Source of the DNA: Streptomyces sp. M92
GTDB taxonomy: Bacteria > Actinomycetota > Actinomycetes > Streptomycetales > Streptomycetaceae
DNA length: 64,000 nt
Direction: 5' to 3'
NCBI RefSeq assembly: GCF_028473745.1
Contig: NZ_CP101137.1
Span: 7,323,501-7,387,500 of the forward strand
Shown here: positions 50,550 to 60,030 of the stretch, piece after piece
Position numbering within the stretch: the first letter of the stretch is position 1
How the letters are laid out: every line of letters begins with the position of its first letter
Made by a program: the position numbers and the translations under genes
Notes under the pieces: generated by a model
The model's database searches: none
What the model was told of the DNA's origin: nothing
Seen by the model: the letters and a program-made list of their open reading frames with translations, nothing else

Positions 50550-51455
50550 ATGCGCCGGCCCGCACGCCGCACCACGTTCACCGCTCTCTTCCTCGCCGCG
50601 GTGGCCACCGCGAGCCTGACCGGATGCCAGTCCGGCCAGGACGACTCCGGGAGAGCCGGTGGCTCCGACGGAACCGGAGCCACTGCGTCCGCCTCCGGCC
50701 CCGCTTCCGGGCGGAAGGCGGACGCGGACCCGGACAAGGGCACGGGCCCGGAGAAGTCGCCGTCCGCCCCGGCCTCCGCGTCGGCGGGGCCGTTCGCCGG
50801 CCTGAGCGCCGACGAGATCTCCGACCGCGCCCTCGAGGCCACCACCGGAGCCCGCTCGCTGCGCGTGACGGGCGACGTTCCGGACGAGGAGAGCGGCGGC
50901 ACGCTACGGATCGACCTCGCCCTGGACCGCAAGGGCGAGTGCGCCGGCACGATGAGCATGGACGGCCAGGGCGAAGCCGAGCTCATCAAGACCGGCGACG
51001 CGGTCTACATGAAGTACGACGAGCGGTTCCTGCGGGCGCAGAGCAAGGGCGAGCCGCAGGCGGACACGGAGGCCCTCGTGTCGCTGCTGGCCGGGCGGTG
51101 GACCAAGATGTCCGCCACCGGTCCGGACGCGAAGGACATGACGAGCTTCTGCGACCTGGACACGATGCTGGACGACACGGACGGCGACGCCGACGACAGC
51201 GATCCGGTGCTGACCCGCGGCGAGGCCACCACCGTCGACGGCACGCCCGTGCTCGTCCTGTGGGAGACGGACGGCGCGGACCGCAGCAAGCTCTACATCG
51301 CCTCCGAGGGCAAGCCCTACCTGGTGCGCTTCGAGAGCAAGTCCGAGAACGACGCCGGCACCCTCACCTTCAGCGACTACGACGAGCCGGTGCCCGCCGA
51401 CGTCCCCACCGGGGACGTCATCGACCTGGAGGCGATGAACGGGCGCGACGCCTGA
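50550..51455 (+). CDS. Lipoprotein (LppX/LprG-like fold possible)
   Basis: This 301-residue exported protein has a signal peptide with lipobox SLTGCQSG (Cys near residue 26), a Ser/Asp/Lys-rich linker of about 60 residues, and a C-terminal domain of about 210 residues (LSADEISDRALEATTGARSL; RIDLALDRKGECAGTMSMDG; YDEPVPADVPTGDVIDLE). The pattern of an N-terminal helix then strands with a DEERF-like YDERFLRAQ segment resembles actinobacterial LppX/LprG-type lipid-binding lipoproteins, but the assignment is tentative. The ATG at 50550 follows a GGGGGGA run. Several TTCAC heptads lie just upstream. Confidence 0.78.
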   Translation: MRRPARRTTFTALFLAAVATASLTGCQSGQDDSGRAGGSDGTGATASASGPASGRKADADPDKGTGPEKSPSAPASASAGPFAGLSADEISDRALEATTGARSLRVTGDVPDEESGGTLRIDLALDRKGECAGTMSMDGQGEAELIKTGDAVYMKYDERFLRAQSKGEPQADTEALVSLLAGRWTKMSATGPDAKDMTSFCDLDTMLDDTDGDADDSDPVLTRGEATTVDGTPVLVLWETDGADRSKLYIASEGKPYLVRFESKSENDAGTLTFSDYDEPVPADVPTGDVIDLEAMNGRDA

Positions 51456-51494
51456 ACGACGTACGGCACCCGCCGCGGACTCCCGGCCCGGAGG

Positions 51495-52238
51495 TCACAG
51501 CGGGTGCCGCATCCACACGTTGGGCTCCACGTACACCGCGTAGCCGCGCTCCGGTTCGCAGCGCACCGGCACCAGGGCGCCGGGGACCTCGACGTCCCCG
51601 GCGGTGTCGAAGGGCAGGCCCGTCCAGTCCCGCCACTGTTGCAGTGAGCCGGAGACGGTCATGGAGGCCGGGGCCACGGAGTCGACGACGGCGCCGGCCC
51701 GCGCGTGGACGCGCAGCCAGGGGTCGTGGGGCAGGCCGTCCGGGCGCAGGCGGCGGGCGTACTCCTCGATGGGCGCGCGGGGTTCGAGGTGCTTGGCGCT
51801 GGGCCGGACGGGGGCGACGACCTCGCGGAAGCCGCGGGTGCGGGCGTTGTCGCGCATCGCGGCGAGCATCCTGCCGGACAGACCGCGTCCCTGCGCGTGC
51901 GGGGCGACGGTGACGGAGACGGCGCCGACGGTGTCGGGGCACACCCCGCGGCGCAGGTCGCCGAAGGCCCAGACGAGCACCTCGGCCCAGCCGCGGGCGG
52001 GCAGCGCGCCGCGCCCCTCGGTGTGCAGGGCGAACGGCACGCTGTGTCCGTGGGCGACGACCTCGCCGTACTCGTCCTCGGCGAACTGCACGTACTGAGG
52101 CAACTCGACGGCGATGCGCGGATAGTGGGCGTTGCCCGAGAGGTCCTCGACGGCGAACGCGGGCCAGCTGTCGGCCATCTCCCGGAGCCGGTCCAGCATC
52201 TCCGGGCGCTCGGCGAGGCTCGAAACCCTCAGCTCCAT
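51495..52238 (-). CDS. GNAT-family N-acetyltransferase
   Basis: This 247-residue protein has the acetyl-CoA loop motif A in VTVAPHAQGRGLSGRMLAAM, preceded by the beta-4 strand GAVSV. The N-terminal part (ERPEMLDRLREMADSWPAFA) and C-terminal part (RHPL end) are longer than in minimal GNATs. The substrate is unknown. The ATG at 52238 was chosen over 52277 for its GGAG site and typical hydrophobic first strand (MELRVSSLAE). It converges with the lipoprotein gene. Confidence 0.85.
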   Translation of the reverse strand: MELRVSSLAERPEMLDRLREMADSWPAFAVEDLSGNAHYPRIAVELPQYVQFAEDEYGEVVAHGHSVPFALHTEGRGALPARGWAEVLVWAFGDLRRGVCPDTVGAVSVTVAPHAQGRGLSGRMLAAMRDNARTRGFREVVAPVRPSAKHLEPRAPIEEYARRLRPDGLPHDPWLRVHARAGAVVDSVAPASMTVSGSLQQWRDWTGLPFDTAGDVEVPGALVPVRCEPERGYAVYVEPNVWMRHPL

Positions 52239-52324
52239 GTCTTCGGCTCCATGCCGCCACCGTAGCCAGCGGGACACGCGGCCGGACAGCGGTTTTCACC
52301 GGGCGACGGCCACCGTCGGCCCGG

Positions 52325-53095
52325 TCAGCCGCCGCACTGGCGGGACATCATCCGCTTGTCCGGTGCCGTGACCGCCAACTCGTACTTGGCGGCGACCTGC
52401 GCGAAGCGGACCGCGTAGGCGCAGCGGACGGACTTGTCGGGCGGCAGCCAGGAGGCCGGTCCGGAATCGCTCTTGGCGGAGTTGGCCCGGCCCTGCACCG
52501 GGATGAGGTTGAGCGGGTCGTTCGCCAGTTGCTCGCGCTTGCTCTCGGACCACCGCGAGGAACCCATCTGCCAGCTGTACGACAGCGGCACGACGTGGTC
52601 GATCTGGACCTCGCTCGCCTCCTGCTTGCGCCACTCGATGGTGGTGCCGGTGTACGGGTCGTCAAGCGTCATGGCGACGACCACGCAGTCCGACCCGGAA
52701 CGGAAGCGCAGGTCCTGCCCGTCGCGCCGGAGCAGGTCGTTGCGGGTGTCGCAGCCGTTGCGGGCGTACGGTACGCCGTCGGCCGTGTCCATCCAGGCGT
52801 AGCCGAACTCGTCGCGGTCGTACCCCGTCCTGGGCCCGCGTCCCTTGGTCTTGAGGCCGTCGATGAGCTCGCGGGCGGTGGCCCGGTCGGTGTCGCCCGT
52901 GACGGGGGCCAGGCCGGGTCCGGTGCCGTCCGGGTTGCGCAGCGGGCTGACGGCCCGGCCCGCGGCCGGTGCCCCGGCGTTCTCCTCCGACGGCGTGGGC
53001 CCACCACCGTCGACGCCCTCGCACCCGGTGACCAGCGCCAGTGCCAGGGCCGCGCCCGCGGCCCAGCCGTTACGGATCCTGCTCTGCCGCCCCAT
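52325..53095 (-). CDS. Secreted HNH/DUF1524-type nuclease-like lipoprotein
   Basis: This 256-residue protein has a lipoprotein signal (ALALALVTGCEG, Cys near 25) and a mature domain with the HNH core QIDHVVPLSYSWQMG. The His-Asn half is NDPLNLIPVQGRANSAKSD, the ligand pattern of the DUF1524/GmrSD C-terminal nuclease family. Two Cys pairs (CDTRN...SDCVVV; CAYAVRF...RQCGG) may form disulfides outside the cell. It probably degrades extracellular DNA for nutrients or defence. The ATG at 53095 follows GGGGAGGGG. Confidence 0.85.
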   Translation of the reverse strand: MGRQSRIRNGWAAGAALALALVTGCEGVDGGGPTPSEENAGAPAAGRAVSPLRNPDGTGPGLAPVTGDTDRATARELIDGLKTKGRGPRTGYDRDEFGYAWMDTADGVPYARNGCDTRNDLLRRDGQDLRFRSGSDCVVVAMTLDDPYTGTTIEWRKQEASEVQIDHVVPLSYSWQMGSSRWSESKREQLANDPLNLIPVQGRANSAKSDSGPASWLPPDKSVRCAYAVRFAQVAAKYELAVTAPDKRMMSRQCGG

Positions 53096-53229
53096 GCGCG
53101 CCCCTCCCCTTGCCGTTCCGGGTTCCACGGTAGCCAGGGAGAGGTTCAGACCATAGGGGGCCTTGTTGGGCGTACGGAACAAATCTGTCGTACGGTCGAC
53201 AGTGAGTCACGTCTCGGAAGGAGCTCTGC

Positions 53230-53430
53230 ATGGGCATCCTCGACAAGATGAAGAGCATGGCCGGCAAGGACAAGGACCGGTCCAGGAAGATCTCCGACGC
53301 CGCCGAACGCCAGGTCAACCAGCGGACCGGCGGCAAGTACGAGAAGCACGTCGACACCGCGCAGCAGCAGGCCGAGGACAGGCTCGGCTTCGGGCGTGAG
53401 GGTGGAGGCAACCGGCCGGATCAGCGGTAA
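53230..53430 (+). CDS. MT0933-like antitoxin family protein
   Basis: This 66-residue hydrophilic helical protein starts MGILDKMKSMAGKDKDRSRK and contains RTGGKYEKHVDTAQQQAEDR. That pattern matches the small actinobacterial MT0933/Rv0909-type antitoxin family. No toxin gene (SRPBCC-like Rv0910 type) lies next to it, so a free-standing role is likely. The ATG at 53230 has GGAAGGAG 6-7 nt upstream. A perfect terminator follows. Confidence 0.8.
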   Translation: MGILDKMKSMAGKDKDRSRKISDAAERQVNQRTGGKYEKHVDTAQQQAEDRLGFGREGGGNRPDQR

Positions 53431-53451
53431 CCCGCTCCCCCGACACAGCGG

Positions 53452-53487
53452 AGCCGTCCACGGGATCTGTTCCCGTGGACGGCTTTC
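53452..53487. terminator. Hairpin terminator between antitoxin-like gene and mfd
   Basis: AGCCGTCCACGGGA (53452-53465), loop TCTGT, then its perfect complement (53471-53484) and TTTCC. It serves the rightward gene and probably also mfd. Confidence 0.85.
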
Positions 53488-53524
53488 CTCTGCGACTGCC
53501 CTGCGACTGCCGGCCTGTCCGGGG

Positions 53525-56500
53525 TCAGGACCCCAGGATCGAGGTCAGGAACTCCCCGACCCAGCCGAGCAGTTCACGCCCGACCAGCGGCTTGCCGCCC
53601 ACCTTCGCGGTCTTCGGACGCGGCACGAGGACCTGGTGGGTACCCGCCTTGATCACGGAACCGGGGTAGAGCCGCTTGAGCCGCAGCTCCTGGGACTCGC
53701 GCAACTCCACCGGCGCGAAGCGGATGTTGTTGCCCTGAAGCACGATCTCGCCGACGGCGCACGCCCGCGCGAGCATCCGCAGCCCCGCTACCAGCAGCAG
53801 GTTCTCCACCGGCTCCGGCAGCTTGCCGTACCGGTCGACCAGTTCCTCGCGTACGGCCTTGACGTCCTCCTCGCTGCCCGCGGAGGCGATGGACCGGTAC
53901 GCCTGGAGCCGCAGCCGCTCGCCGGGGGCGTAGTCGTGCGGGACGTGGGCGTCGACGGGCAGCTCGATCTTGACCTCGAGCGGCGGCTCCTCCTCGACCC
54001 CGCCCTCCAGGGAGGCCCGGTAGTCGGCGACGGCCTCGCCGACCATCCGCACGTACAGGTCGAAGCCGACGCCCGCGATGTGACCGGACTGCTCGCCGCC
54101 CAGCAGGTTCCCGGCGCCGCGGATCTCCAGGTCCTTCATCGCCACGTACATGCCCGCGCCCATCTCGGTGTGCTGGGCGATGGTGGCCAGGCGCTCGTGC
54201 GCCGTCTCCGTCAGCGGCTTCTCCGGCGGGTAGAGGAAGTAGGCGTAGCCGCGCTCCCGTCCCCGGCCGACGCGGCCGCGCAGCTGGTGCAGCTGGCTGA
54301 GGCCGAAGTTGTCGCCGCGCTCGACGATGAGGGTGTTGGCGTTGGAGATGTCGATGCCGGACTCGACGATGGTCGTGGAGACCAGCACGTCGAACTTCTT
54401 CTCCCAGAAGTCGACGACGACCTGTTCCAGGGCCTGCTCCGACATCTGGCCGTGCGCGGTCGCGATCCGCGCCTCGGGCACGATCTCGCGGAGCTTGGCC
54501 GCCGCGCGGTCGATGGACTCGACGCGGTTGTGGATGTAGAAGACCTGTCCTTCGCGCAGCAGCTCGCGGCGGATCGCGGCGCCGATCTGCTTGTGCTCGT
54601 AGGGGCCGACGAAGGTCAGCACCGGGTGCCGCTCCTCCGGCGGGGTGGTGATCGTCGACATCTCGCGGATGCCGGTGACCGCCATCTCCAGGGTGCGCGG
54701 GATCGGAGTGGCGGACATGGTCAAGACGTCGACGTTGGCGCGCAGCTTCTTCAGCTGCTCCTTGTGCTCGACGCCGAAGCGCTGCTCCTCGTCGACGATG
54801 ACCAGGCCCAGGTCCTTGAACTTGGTCTCCGAGGAGAACAGGCGGTGGGTGCCGATGACGATGTCCACCGAGCCCTCCCGCAGCCCCTCCAGGGTCGCCT
54901 TCGCCTCGGTGTCGCTCTGGAAGCGGGACAGTGCCTTCACGCTCACCGGGAACTGGGCGTAGCGCTCGCTGAACGTCCCGAAGTGCTGCTGCACCAGCAG
55001 CGTCGTGGGGACCAGCACGGCGACCTGCTTGCCGTCCTGGACGGCCTTGAAGGCGGCGCGGACCGCGATCTCCGTCTTGCCGTAGCCGACGTCGCCGCAG
55101 ATCAGGCGGTCCATGGGGACCGTCTTCTCCATGTCCTCCTTGACCTCGGCGATGGTGGTGAGCTGGTCCGGCGTCTCCGCGTACGGGAAGGCGTCCTCCA
55201 GCTCGCGCTGCCACGGCGTGTCCGTGCCGAACGCGTGGCCGGGCGCCGCCATCCGGGCGCTGTAGAGCTTGATCAGGTCGGCGGCGATCTCCTTGACCGC
55301 CTTCTTGGCTCGGGCCTTGGTCTTGGTCCAGTCCGCGCCGCCCAGGCGGTGCAGGGTGGGTGCCTCACCGCCGACGTACTTGGTGATCTGCTCCAGCTGG
55401 TCGGTGGGGATGTAGAGGCGGTCGCCGGGCTGGCCGCGCTTGGCGGGGGCGTACTCCACGACCAGGTACTCGCGGGTGGCGCCCTGCACGGTGCGCTGCA
55501 CCATCTCGATGTAGCGGCCCACGCCGTGCTGCTCGTGGACGATGTGGTCGCCCGCCTCCAGGGTGAGCGGGTCGATGGTCTTGCGGCGCCGGGCGGGCAT
55601 CCGGGCGCCCTCACGGCCGGCGGCCTTCTGCCCGGTCAGGTCGGTCTCGGTGAGGACGGCGAGCTTGAGGGCCCGGTCGACGAAGCCGTGGTCGATCGAG
55701 CCACAGGAGACGTGGACGACGGAGGGGCTGAGGGTGCCCAGGTCGCTGTCGAGGCGGGCCGCGATGCCCTCGCCGCCGAGGACCTCGACGGTGCGGGCGG
55801 CCGGTCCGTGGCCCTCGGTGAGGTAGACCGCGCGCCAGCCGTCGGCGAGCCAGCCCTTGGTGTCGGCCAGCGCCCTGGCGGTGTCGCCGCGGTAGGTCTC
55901 GGGGGCGTGCATGCCGAGCTTGAGGGTGTCGGCCTCCTCGAGCGCGTCGTCGGCGGCGAAGGGGGAGACCGACCACCACATCATGTCCAGCTCGCGGGCG
56001 CGGTCGCGGACGTCCGCGATGGACCACAGGGAGGCCGCGTCCACGTCGATCGGCGCCTCGCCGCCGCCCGCGGTCGCCGCCCAGGACGCCTGGAGGAACT
56101 CCTGCGACGTGGCGACCAGGTCGGCGGCGCGGGTGCGGACCCGCTCCGGGTCGCAGACCACCGCCATCGCGCCCTTGGGCAGCACGTCCAGCAGCAGCTC
56201 CATGTCGTCCACGAGGACGGGGGCCAAGGACTCCATGCCCTCGACCGCGATGCCCTCGGCGATCTTGCCGAGCAGTTCGCCCAGCTCCGGGTGGTCCTCG
56301 GCCAGGGCGGCGGCCCGCTCGCGGACGTCCTCGGTGAGCAGCAGCTCGCGGCAGGGCGGGGCCCACAGGCCGTGGTCGGCGACCTCCAGGGAGCGCTGGT
56401 CGGCGACCTTGAAGTAGCGGATCTCCTCGACGTCGTCGCCCCAGAACTCGACGCGGAGGGGGTGCTCCTCGGTCGGCGGGAAGACGTCCAGGATGCCGCC

Positions 56501-57058
56501 GCGCACGGCGAACTCGCCGCGCTTCTCCACCAGCTCCACGCGCGCGTACGCGGCGGCGGCCAGGGCCTCGACGACCTCGTTCAGGTCGGCGGTGGAGCCG
56601 GTGCGCAGGGCGACCGGCTCCAGGTCGCCGAGGCCCTTGACCTGCGGCTGGAGCACGGAGCGCACGGGCGCGACGACGACGGAGACCGGGCCGGTCTCGG
56701 GGTCGTCGGGGCGGGGGTGCGCCAGGCGGCGCAGTACGGCGAGGCGGCGGCCGACGGTGTCGCTGCGGGGGCTGAGCCGCTCGTGCGGCAGCGTCTCCCA
56801 GGAGGGGTACTCCACGACGCCCTCGGGCGGCAGCAGGGAGCGCAGGGCGGCGGCCAGGTCCTCCGCCTCGCGTCCCGTCGCGGTCACCGCCAGCACGGGG
56901 CGGCCCGTCTCGCGGGCCAGCGCGGCGACCGAGAAGGCGCGGGCGGCGGGCGGGCCGACCAGGTCGACGTGCATGCGGTTGCCGTCTGCGGCCGCCGTGA
57001 TCGCTTCCGCGAGGGCGGTGTCCTTGACGACGGCGTCGAGCAGACCGTGCAGGCTCAT
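53525..57058 (-). CDS. mfd: Transcription-repair coupling factor
   Basis: This 1177-residue ATPase removes stalled RNA polymerase at DNA damage and recruits UvrA. The domains follow the usual order: UvrB-like N-terminal modules (1 to about 340), the RNA-polymerase-binding CarD-like domain (AGDHIVHEQHGVGRYIEMVQ, then RLYIPTDQLEQI), and the RecG-like translocase. The translocase has Walker A in ICGDVGYGKTEIAVRAAF, Walker B IVDEEQRFG, SATPIPRTLEMA and motif VI QLRGRVGRGRERGYAYF. The C-terminal TRCF domain closes it. Length is normal. Ends near a terminator at 53452-53487. Confidence 0.97.
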   Translation of the reverse strand: MSLHGLLDAVVKDTALAEAITAAADGNRMHVDLVGPPAARAFSVAALARETGRPVLAVTATGREAEDLAAALRSLLPPEGVVEYPSWETLPHERLSPRSDTVGRRLAVLRRLAHPRPDDPETGPVSVVVAPVRSVLQPQVKGLGDLEPVALRTGSTADLNEVVEALAAAAYARVELVEKRGEFAVRGGILDVFPPTEEHPLRVEFWGDDVEEIRYFKVADQRSLEVADHGLWAPPCRELLLTEDVRERAAALAEDHPELGELLGKIAEGIAVEGMESLAPVLVDDMELLLDVLPKGAMAVVCDPERVRTRAADLVATSQEFLQASWAATAGGGEAPIDVDAASLWSIADVRDRARELDMMWWSVSPFAADDALEEADTLKLGMHAPETYRGDTARALADTKGWLADGWRAVYLTEGHGPAARTVEVLGGEGIAARLDSDLGTLSPSVVHVSCGSIDHGFVDRALKLAVLTETDLTGQKAAGREGARMPARRRKTIDPLTLEAGDHIVHEQHGVGRYIEMVQRTVQGATREYLVVEYAPAKRGQPGDRLYIPTDQLEQITKYVGGEAPTLHRLGGADWTKTKARAKKAVKEIAADLIKLYSARMAAPGHAFGTDTPWQRELEDAFPYAETPDQLTTIAEVKEDMEKTVPMDRLICGDVGYGKTEIAVRAAFKAVQDGKQVAVLVPTTLLVQQHFGTFSERYAQFPVSVKALSRFQSDTEAKATLEGLREGSVDIVIGTHRLFSSETKFKDLGLVIVDEEQRFGVEHKEQLKKLRANVDVLTMSATPIPRTLEMAVTGIREMSTITTPPEERHPVLTFVGPYEHKQIGAAIRRELLREGQVFYIHNRVESIDRAAAKLREIVPEARIATAHGQMSEQALEQVVVDFWEKKFDVLVSTTIVESGIDISNANTLIVERGDNFGLSQLHQLRGRVGRGRERGYAYFLYPPEKPLTETAHERLATIAQHTEMGAGMYVAMKDLEIRGAGNLLGGEQSGHIAGVGFDLYVRMVGEAVADYRASLEGGVEEEPPLEVKIELPVDAHVPHDYAPGERLRLQAYRSIASAGSEEDVKAVREELVDRYGKLPEPVENLLLVAGLRMLARACAVGEIVLQGNNIRFAPVELRESQELRLKRLYPGSVIKAGTHQVLVPRPKTAKVGGKPLVGRELLGWVGEFLTSILGS

Positions 57059-57462
57059 GGAGGGGGCGCTTCCGTCCTGGGTGCTGGGGTGGACAACACG
57101 AGTAGCCCGGCGGGGTGAGGGCCGGGGGTGTCCAGCGTACGACGCTGCGGTCGCGGGCGCCGGGGGCTGTGGACGACGCGGGGTGCGGAGTGTGGATGAC
57201 GCCGGGTGCGGGGGCAGCCGGCGTCACGGCGGCCCTGCCAGGGGGCTACGCCCCCGTGGCCCCCGGTCCTGTGCCCACTCACCGCCCGACTCGGTCGGCT
57301 GAAAGGTGAACGCCCGGGGTGACGGACGGCTCGGCGGCGAGAGGCGGGGCACCGCGTGCCACCGGCCGCCGTCACAAAAGGCCCGGCGCCGGATGCGGTG
57401 AGGCATCCGGCGCCGGGCCCTTCCCCCGCAGCCCCCGTGTGCGGTGGCCGGCGGGTCGGGTG
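57059..57462. terminator. 404-bp region with strong terminator for the ABC permease
   Basis: GGCCCGGCGCCGGATGC and its exact complement form a stem of 17 bp or more at 57378-57422, followed on the minus strand by TTTTGTG. It lies 40 bp after the permease stop. A second hairpin, GGGGGC-TAC-GCCCCC, sits at 57241-57255. The rest (57059-57240) is mfd upstream sequence with no gene seen. Confidence 0.85.
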
Positions 57463-60030
57463 CTACTCCGTCGCGATCGCGTTCAGGACGTTCATGCGGC
57501 CGGCGCGGAAGGCCGGGACCAGGGCCGCGAACAGGCCCACGAAGGCGGAGCCGATGAAGACGCCGATGATCGTCGGCCAGGGGATGTCGAGGACGTTCAG
57601 TCCCTCCAGGGCGAGCAGCTTCTGTGCCGTGGCGCCCCAGCCCATGCCCAGCCCCAGGCCCAGCAGGGCTCCGAAGAGGGCTATGACGACGGACTCCATG
57701 CGGATCATCCGGCGCAGCTGGCGGCGGGAGAGGCCGATCGCCCGCATCAGGCCGATCTCGCGGGTCCGCTCGACCACCGACAGCGCCAGCGTGTTCACCA
57801 CACCGAGGACCGCGACGATGATCGCCAGGGCGAGCAGGCCGTAGACCATGTTCAGCAGCTGGCCGATCTGGTCCTTCAGCTCCTGCTTGTAGTCGGTCTG
57901 GTCGGCCACCTGGTACTGCGGGTAGGCGTCCAGGGACTTCTTCAGCGCCGCGTAGGCCTGGTCCGCCTGACCGTCCTCGGCCTTGGCGAACATGATCGTG
58001 TTCGGCGGGATGTTCTCGGCCGGCAGGTACTTCCGCATCGTCTCGATGCTGATGTACCGCGCGCCCTGGTCGATGGCGACGTCGTCGCTCGTGATCGCGG
58101 CGACCTTGAGCTTCGCGGTCTCGCCGCCCTCGAAGGCGACGGAGATCGTGTCGCCGACGTGCACGCCGTGCTTCTTGGCGTAGTCCGAGCCGACCGACAT
58201 GGCGTCGGGGCCGTAGGCGGCGGAGAGCTCGCCCTCGGTCGTCGCGCGGCGCACGTCCTGGGCGTAGGTCGGGTCGGCGGCCGTGACTCCGTCGTCGTCG
58301 GTCTTGCCGTCGGGCGAGGTCAGCGTGGCGTCGAGCATCTTGTAGCGGGTGACGTGCTCCAGGCCCGGCGTGTCCTGCATCGCCTTCTCGGCCTGCGGCA
58401 CGATCCGCTGGTTGCCCTGGACTATGAAGTCCGCGCCGACCGTCTTGTCCAGCTCGCTGGTGGCCGAGGCGACCATGGAGGAGCCGACGACGGACAGGCA
58501 CGCCACCAGCGCGAGGCCGATCATCAGGGCGGCACCGGTGGCGCCGGTGCGGCGCGGGTTGCGCAGGGCGTTGCGCTCGGCCAGCCGTCCCACCGGGCCG
58601 AAGGCCCGCAGCAGCACCGCGCTGATCGCCCGCACCACGAGGCCGGCGAGCAGCGGGCCGATGACGACGAAGCCGATGAGGGACAGCACGATGCCCGCGC
58701 CGAGCATCATCGAGCCCTCGCTGGCCTTGTCGGCCGCGGCGGCCGTGAACAGGGCCGCGGCGCCGGCACCGGTGAGGACCAGGCCGATCAGGCCGCGTAT
58801 CCAGCCGGCCTTGCCGTCGGCCGGGGTTCCGGCGTCGCGCAGGGCGGCCATCGGGGAGATCTTGCCGGCGCGGCGGGCGGGCAGGTAGGCGGCCAGGACC
58901 GTGACCACGATGCCGAGGACCAGGCCGACCACCGGGGTCGTCGTCTTGATGGTCAGGTCGTCGGTGGAGAGGTTCATGCCCGCCGCCGACATCAGCTTCA
59001 TCAGGCCGACGGCGATGCCGACACCGGCGGCGACGCCGAGGACCGAGCCGACGATGCCGAGCAGGAGCGCCTCGACGAGCACGGAGCGGTTGACCTGGCG
59101 ACGGGAGGAGCCGATGGCCCGCATCAGACCGATCTCACGGGTGCGCTGGGCGACCAGCATGGAGAAGGTGTTGATGATCAGGAAGATGCCGACCAGGAAC
59201 GCGATCCCGGCGAAGCCGAGCATGGCGTACTTGATGACGTTCATGAACTCGCCGACGTCCGCGCGGCCCTCGTCGGAGGCCTCCTTGGCGGTCTGGACCT
59301 TGAAGGCGCCCCCGTCCAGGGCGGCGGAGACGTTCTGCTTGAGCTGGGCGTCGCTGACGCCGGCCGCGGCGGTGACGTTGAACTGGCTGAAGCGGTCCGT
59401 GGCGCCGAGGAGCTGACGCTGGGCGGTGGGGGTGTCGAAGTAGACGACCGCGGCACCGGGGTTGGTGACGGTGAAGGAGGCGATGCCGACGATCTTCGCC
59501 TTGAAGTCGCCGGTCTGCGCGATGGTGCGCAGCTCGTCGCCGATCTTCAGGTCGTGCTTGTCGGCGGTGTCGGAGTCGACCATCGCCTCGGTCGGGCCGC
59601 GCGGCGCGTGTCCCGAGGTGATCTCCATGGACCGCAGGTCGTTCTTGGTCCAGTTCCCGGCGAGGGTCGGGGCGCCGTTGGTGGCGCCCACGTTGTCGTT
59701 GTCCGCGTTGACCACGGTCACGTTCATCGAGACGACCGCGCCCTCGGCCGACTCGACGCCCTCGGCCGCGCGGATCCTCTCCAGGGTGGAGGCCGGGAGC
59801 GACTCGGGCACCCCGTTCTGCGGCGTGTCCTCGGCCTCGGCGTCCTTCGGGGCGACCGTCACGTCCGACGAGGTGACCGCGAACAGCTTGTCGAAGGTGG
59901 TGTTCATGGTGTCCGTGAACACCAGGGTGCCGCACACGAACGCCACCGACAGCAGCACCGCCACCGCCGAGAGCGCCATGCGGCCCTTGTGCGCGAGGAA
60001 GTTGCGCATCGAGGTCTTCACGACGGTCAT
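57463..60030 (-). CDS. FtsX-family ABC transporter permease (second cassette)
   Basis: This 855-residue permease has the same plan as the one at 29862-32390: an N-terminal helix (MALSAVAVLLSVAFVCGTLV), extracytoplasmic domain, FtsX unit (FLVGIFLIINTFSMLVAQRT with LMRAIGSSRRQV), central helices, second external domain, and C-terminal FtsX unit (VLGVVNTLALSVVERTREIG with MRAIGLSRRQL). The start overlaps the ATPase stop by 4 nt. The two external domains differ most from the paralogue, which suggests different ligands. Confidence 0.92.
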   Translation of the reverse strand: MTVVKTSMRNFLAHKGRMALSAVAVLLSVAFVCGTLVFTDTMNTTFDKLFAVTSSDVTVAPKDAEAEDTPQNGVPESLPASTLERIRAAEGVESAEGAVVSMNVTVVNADNDNVGATNGAPTLAGNWTKNDLRSMEITSGHAPRGPTEAMVDSDTADKHDLKIGDELRTIAQTGDFKAKIVGIASFTVTNPGAAVVYFDTPTAQRQLLGATDRFSQFNVTAAAGVSDAQLKQNVSAALDGGAFKVQTAKEASDEGRADVGEFMNVIKYAMLGFAGIAFLVGIFLIINTFSMLVAQRTREIGLMRAIGSSRRQVNRSVLVEALLLGIVGSVLGVAAGVGIAVGLMKLMSAAGMNLSTDDLTIKTTTPVVGLVLGIVVTVLAAYLPARRAGKISPMAALRDAGTPADGKAGWIRGLIGLVLTGAGAAALFTAAAADKASEGSMMLGAGIVLSLIGFVVIGPLLAGLVVRAISAVLLRAFGPVGRLAERNALRNPRRTGATGAALMIGLALVACLSVVGSSMVASATSELDKTVGADFIVQGNQRIVPQAEKAMQDTPGLEHVTRYKMLDATLTSPDGKTDDDGVTAADPTYAQDVRRATTEGELSAAYGPDAMSVGSDYAKKHGVHVGDTISVAFEGGETAKLKVAAITSDDVAIDQGARYISIETMRKYLPAENIPPNTIMFAKAEDGQADQAYAALKKSLDAYPQYQVADQTDYKQELKDQIGQLLNMVYGLLALAIIVAVLGVVNTLALSVVERTREIGLMRAIGLSRRQLRRMIRMESVVIALFGALLGLGLGMGWGATAQKLLALEGLNVLDIPWPTIIGVFIGSAFVGLFAALVPAFRAGRMNVLNAIATE

